From assembly GCF_029360645.1 (NCBI RefSeq), contig NZ_JARDUA010000012.1, forward strand, positions 1 to 60,081: a stretch of DNA of 60,081 nt, in the 5' to 3' direction. Shown one piece after another: positions 56,432 through 60,081 of the stretch. The translations under genes and the position numbers were made by a program. The first letter of the stretch is position 1; every line of letters starts with the position of its first letter. The DNA is from Pontibacter litorisediminis (GTDB taxonomy: Bacteria; Bacteroidota; Bacteroidia; Cytophagales; Hymenobacteraceae). The notes beneath the pieces are model-generated. The model saw only the letters and a program-made list of their open reading frames with translations. It made no database searches and was not told where the DNA came from.

Positions 56432-58900
56432 ATGAAGAACAAGAAATTCCATGTGCCTTACATTGGCGTAGGGCAGCATGACCACCACACCCTTTACCAT
56501 GAGAATGGCGACCACTCGGCGCTTCTTCGCATCACAAACCCCGTGCTCCAGTATAGTGCTGATGCTTCCGCATACAGCAGCTTTCACCGGCTCTTTGCCA
56601 ATATTGTCAAGCTGCTCGGGTCAGGCTATACTATTCAGAAGCTAGATGTGTTTGCTCTCAAGCGTTATAGGCCCCGGCGCTCGGAGGACTTCCTGAGCCG
56701 GAAATACAACGCTGCTTTTGATGGGAGGGGGTATCGCGACCTAGCAACTTACCTCATCATAACAAAGGACGTAAAGCGGTCTGCCTTCTTTACCTATGAC
56801 GAGAAGGAGTTCAAAGCCTTCCATCGAAACATCGCAAAAATAGTGGAGCTGCTGGAGGGTAGAGGCCTAGATCCGCACGTGCTGACTGAGCCGGAGATAC
56901 AGGAGCTTTTAAGGCGACTGCTGGCCTTTGACTTCTCAAATGATGTATTCGGTATCAACAACTTCAGCGCAGAGCCTGAGCTGCTCCGGTCAGGTGAGAA
57001 AGTGATAAAAAGCGTATCGCTCATTGATGTGGATGAGATTAACCTACCGTCGGTAATCAGCCCGCACTCCAACATCAGCCAGGGCTTTGATTTGCCGGTG
57101 GACCTGCTGCACTTCCTGCACCATGTACCTGCAACGGATTGCGTGGTCTATAACCAGGTGATACAAATACCTGACCAGCGCACAGAATTAGCAAAGCTTA
57201 CGGCCAAGCGAAAGCGCCACACCTCCATGCCTGACCCAGCCAATGACCTTGCGGTGGAAGACATAGACCAGGTCATGGCTGACATAGCAAAAAATAACCA
57301 GCTGCTGGTCTATGGCCACTACAACATCCTGCTTTCATCCACTGAGCAGCGGGTAGACAGGGCGGTGAACTACATTGAGAGCGCGCTGTTCTCCCAGGGC
57401 ATCATTCCCTCGTACAATGCCTATAACCAGATGGAGTTGTTCAGGGCCATGCTGCCGGGTAACACATCGGAGCTGAAATCATACGACAGGTTTCAAACCA
57501 CCTCCGATGCTGCGCTGTGCCTGCTGTTCAAGGAGCGGTTGCTTCAGGATGAGGTATCGGGCTTTCAGGTGTACTTCTCAGATCGGCAAGGCATACCCGT
57601 AGCCATAGATACCAGTGATGTGCCTATCCAGACCAACCGCATGAACAACCGGAATAAGTTTGTGCTTGGCCCCTCGGGCTCCGGCAAGTCCTTTTTCATG
57701 AACCACCTCATCAGGCAGTACGCGCTGCAGGACACCGATGTGATTCTGGTCGATACCGGACATAGCTACAGTGGCCTGTGCCAGTACTACGGCGGCAAGT
57801 ACATCACCTATTCGGAGGAGCAGCCGATTACCATGAACCCTTTCCGGATCTCCCGGCAGGAGTACAATGAAGAGAAGCGCGAGTTCCTAAAGTCGCTGGT
57901 GTGCCTGCTCTGGAAAGGGGCCGACGGCTCGGTGAACCAGATTGAGGACAGTGTGCTCTCCTCAGTCGTGGGGGCTTACTATGAGGACTTTTACCAAATG
58001 GGCAGGGATAGTAGCTACCTGAGCTTTCAGTCTTTCTATGACTTCTCCATTGCTAAAATACAGGACATCACAAAAGAGGAGGCCATAGCCTTCGACCTGA
58101 CCAGTTACCGGTTTATTCTCAAAAAATTCTGCAAGGGCGGGGAGTACGGCCAGATACTCAACAATGAGGTGGATGCTGCGCTATTCGATGAGAAGTTCAT
58201 TGTTTTCGAGATCGATGCCATCAAGGAGCATAAGATACTTTTCCCGATCACGACCATTATCATCATGGACGTGTTCCTGCAGAAGATGCGCCACAAGCGA
58301 AACCGTAAGGCGCTTATCATTGAGGAGGCATGGAAAGCCATCGCCTCGCCTCTTATGGCCGGCTACATACTGTACGTGTACAAGACCGTGCGCAAGTTCT
58401 GGGGCGAGGCTGTGGTGGTTACGCAGGAGCTGGACGACATCATAGGCAATGCTGTGGTGAAGAACTCCATCATTAATAACTCCGACACCATTTGCCTACT
58501 GGACCAGACAAAGTTCAGAGATAATTTTGAGGAGATAGCCGCGCTGCTCTCGCTTAGCCAGGTGGAGCAAAACAAGATTTTCACCATCAACAACCTAGAC
58601 AACAAAGAAGGCCGTGGCCGCTTTAAGGAGGTCTACATCAAGCGAGGTGCCACAGGCGAGGTGTACGGTGTGGAAGTATCATTGCATGAGTACCTGACCT
58701 ACACCACTGAGCGAAGGGAGAAGGAAGCGGTGCAGGCGTATGTCGCCCGACTCGGTGACTTCCGGAAAGCGCTGGATGCATTTGTAAATGACCTGAACCA
58801 GTCCGGCCTGAAGCTCAGTGAATTTGTAAACAAAGTAAACTCTTACAGCTATGAAGCAACACCTGTACTTACTGAGCCTGCTACTACTGCTGTGCTGTAG
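56432..58900 (+). CDS. traG: TraG family conjugation ATPase (VirB4-like)
   Basis: An 822-residue protein. The N-terminal half (about 1-400) is the VirB4-type scaffold; the ATPase domain has Walker A GPSGSGKS at about 413-420 and the Walker B ALIIEEAW near 628-635, followed by the KTVRKFWGEAVVVTQ region. It powers assembly and substrate transfer in the conjugation channel. Its last 50 bases overlap the start of the next gene, an unusually long overlap. Length fits TraG of Bacteroidetes elements. Confidence 0.92.
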   Translation: MKNKKFHVPYIGVGQHDHHTLYHENGDHSALLRITNPVLQYSADASAYSSFHRLFANIVKLLGSGYTIQKLDVFALKRYRPRRSEDFLSRKYNAAFDGRGYRDLATYLIITKDVKRSAFFTYDEKEFKAFHRNIAKIVELLEGRGLDPHVLTEPEIQELLRRLLAFDFSNDVFGINNFSAEPELLRSGEKVIKSVSLIDVDEINLPSVISPHSNISQGFDLPVDLLHFLHHVPATDCVVYNQVIQIPDQRTELAKLTAKRKRHTSMPDPANDLAVEDIDQVMADIAKNNQLLVYGHYNILLSSTEQRVDRAVNYIESALFSQGIIPSYNAYNQMELFRAMLPGNTSELKSYDRFQTTSDAALCLLFKERLLQDEVSGFQVYFSDRQGIPVAIDTSDVPIQTNRMNNRNKFVLGPSGSGKSFFMNHLIRQYALQDTDVILVDTGHSYSGLCQYYGGKYITYSEEQPITMNPFRISRQEYNEEKREFLKSLVCLLWKGADGSVNQIEDSVLSSVVGAYYEDFYQMGRDSSYLSFQSFYDFSIAKIQDITKEEAIAFDLTSYRFILKKFCKGGEYGQILNNEVDAALFDEKFIVFEIDAIKEHKILFPITTIIIMDVFLQKMRHKRNRKALIIEEAWKAIASPLMAGYILYVYKTVRKFWGEAVVVTQELDDIIGNAVVKNSIINNSDTICLLDQTKFRDNFEEIAALLSLSQVEQNKIFTINNLDNKEGRGRFKEVYIKRGATGEVYGVEVSLHEYLTYTTERREKEAVQAYVARLGDFRKALDAFVNDLNQSGLKLSEFVNKVNSYSYEATPVLTEPATTAVL

Positions 58901-59525
58901 CCACGCACAGGCCCAGCAGGTTGTGTTCGACCCTGCGGTAGTGTCTACGCTCGTGGTAAACCACACAGCGCAGCAGGCGGCCTTAAAAGACATAAAAGAA
59001 AAGGAGGGGGAGATCGCGGGCCTGCAACAGAACATTGCCTTTAAGATGATGCAGATAAAGGAGCTGGAGCAAAAGATGTACAACTCGCTTAAGTCTGTTC
59101 AGAGCATTGTAGGGCAAAGCAAGAACATTGTGTACGCCTCCCGTATCGCTCAGGACATCGGCAAGTACCAGGGCCAGATGATTGACATCGCCCGCGGTGA
59201 CAATGAGCTGATGATCATTGCGGCCAAAACAGAGCTGGAGCTGATTAACAGATCGGCAGACCTGTTTACCTATATCTATCAGGTGGCCGTGGTAGGCACT
59301 GATGTCAACCTGATGACCAACGCCGACAGGCTCTCGCTGATCAGGCACGTGGTCGATGAGCTGCGCGTGATGCGTGGGCTGGCCTACTCTATCTGCAGGA
59401 AGATGCGTGTGGCCAAGTACGCCGGACTTTTTAAGACGCTCAACCCGCTGGGGCTTCGCTACCCTAACAACAGCAAGGCTATCATCAGCTCCCTGATGGA
59501 TGAGTTTGAAACCCTAAAGAAGTAA
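58851..59525 (+). CDS. exported TraI/VirB5-like transfer protein
   Basis: A 224-residue protein with a signal peptide at about residues 1-21 (LLLLLCCSHAQAQ) and a long helical body with coiled-coil propensity (EKEGEIAGLQQNIAFKMMQI; KSVQSIVGQSKNIVYASRIA). Position after TraG, an N-terminal signal and helical fold match TraI (VirB5-like) of Bacteroidetes systems. It overlaps traG by 50 bases. Identity at the family level is inferred. Confidence 0.68.
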   Translation: MKQHLYLLSLLLLLCCSHAQAQQVVFDPAVVSTLVVNHTAQQAALKDIKEKEGEIAGLQQNIAFKMMQIKELEQKMYNSLKSVQSIVGQSKNIVYASRIAQDIGKYQGQMIDIARGDNELMIIAAKTELELINRSADLFTYIYQVAVVGTDVNLMTNADRLSLIRHVVDELRVMRGLAYSICRKMRVAKYAGLFKTLNPLGLRYPNNSKAIISSLMDEFETLKK

Positions 59526-59529
59526 GGAT

Positions 59530-60081
59530 ATGGCAAAGCAGTGTATACTATCCCTAACTATCCTGCTTAGCACCGCCTGCACAGCCGCAGCTCAGGCCCC
59601 GGTATCAATAGTGAACAGCAAGAATACCCGGTACCAGCTGGAGCGCGAGGTGGTAACGCGGTGGGGCAAGTTCAGGCCTAAGTGGTACTTCATGCTCTTT
59701 CATAACAAATACAGGAAGGGTGAGGACAGGCGCAACATTCACCAGCTGGCGCCCACTATGATTGCTCTGTGGGGCAATAAGGCCAATACAGAAAAGCAGG
59801 AGGAGGAAGTAAGCCAGGTGTATGAACAGGAGTTGTTCAAAGCCGCCGACAGATCACTAAACAAAGGCTATCACCTGCTCTATGCGCCTAAGTTCGATCG
59901 GCTTTACCGAGAGCTGGATGCGCTTCAACTGGAGGCAATGTCTGCAGGTGTGGATGCCGACATGATCCTGAAGCTAAGGCAGGCGCGCGAGCGCATTGCA
60001 GCCGATGTGGAGATTACGCGCGAAGCCTATGAGGATGATGCTGTAAAAGGCGAAGCCTTCCGCGGCTACCTCAAGGACCTT
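59530..60081 (+). CDS. 5' part of a junction-spanning exported transfer protein (partial)
   Basis: The gene begins at ATG 59530, 4 bases after the previous stop, and runs off the right end; joined through the overlap it ends at 188 and encodes about 206 residues. A signal peptide at about 1-22 (LLSTACTAAAQA) precedes a basic, tryptophan-containing domain (WGKFRPKWYFMLFHNKYRKG). I do not recognise its family. Its place between the VirB5-like gene and traJ makes it a periplasmic subunit of the channel. Confidence 0.85.
   Translation, partial: MAKQCILSLTILLSTACTAAAQAPVSIVNSKNTRYQLEREVVTRWGKFRPKWYFMLFHNKYRKGEDRRNIHQLAPTMIALWGNKANTEKQEEEVSQVYEQELFKAADRSLNKGYHLLYAPKFDRLYRELDALQLEAMSAGVDADMILKLRQARERIAADVEITREAYEDDAVKGEAFRGYLKDL
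59963..60081. repeat. terminal direct repeat (circular contig overlap), right copy
   Basis: Identical to 1-119; trimming this copy gives the circular unit of 59,962 bp. Confidence 0.95.

Noticed and set aside
1..60081. tRNA or rRNA genes
   Set aside because: None were recognised by their conserved arms or sequences.

Overview
The window is almost certainly a complete circular plasmid opened at an arbitrary point. The first 119 bases are repeated exactly as the last 119 bases (1-119 = 59963-60081), and one reading frame runs cleanly across the join, so the unit length is 59,962 bp. The host is a member of the Bacteroidota. The conjugation genes are of the Bacteroidetes Tra type (TraA/E/F/G/J/K/M/N-like), several -7 boxes fit the Bacteroidetes TAnnTTTG consensus, and most genes lack Shine-Dalgarno sequences. 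From gene style I would guess a Hymenobacteraceae host such as Pontibacter or a relative, but this is inference.

Layout. (1) 53.1-60.1 kb and 1-7.9 kb: one long plus-strand mobilisation and type IV secretion block: MobC-like relaxosome protein, short relaxase, TraA-type ParA ATPase, TraE and TraF membrane proteins, TraG (VirB4-like) ATPase, VirB5-like protein, a junction-spanning exported protein, TraJ (VirB6), TraK (VirB8), TraL, TraM (VirB10), TraN (VirB9), the VirD4-like coupling ATPase, a DUF3945-type protein and a Toprim protein. (2) 8-11 kb: lipoprotein, a decayed gene, a small HTH gene with three 21-bp operator-like repeats, and an ArdC-like antirestriction protein. (3) 11-25.7 kb: gene-poor stretches and chromosomal-looking cargo: an nhaA fragment, a giant AsmA-like protein, NhaA, small hypothetical genes, a B12-binding radical SAM protein, an outer-membrane barrel and an AI-2E-family permease. 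(4) 25.9-45.6 kb: a defence island with a four-gene Qat system, an AbiE toxin-antitoxin pair, a three-gene methyltransferase/helicase/GIY-YIG operon, an AlbA_2-type protein and, divergent from it, a short prokaryotic Argonaute operon whose partner has SIR2, RecG/Schlafen-like and APAZ regions. (5) 46-52.9 kb: the maintenance module: serine resolvase with a palindromic site, iteron origin with Rep_3 initiator, ParA with a ribbon-helix-helix-like partner and a GIY-YIG protein in the same operon, short AT-rich repeats that may be the centromere, and a VbhA/Fic toxin-antitoxin pair.

How it fits together. The plasmid replicates from an iteron origin, partitions with ParA, resolves multimers with a serine recombinase, is stabilised by AbiE and Fic modules, and can probably transfer itself. 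It spends about a third of its length on defence systems that act on invading DNA or kill infected cells. The least described parts are the SIR2/RecG-like/APAZ + short Argonaute operon and the methyltransferase-helicase-GIY-YIG operon. Both are visibly more AT-rich, at least in part, than the conjugation genes, which suggests separate acquisition.
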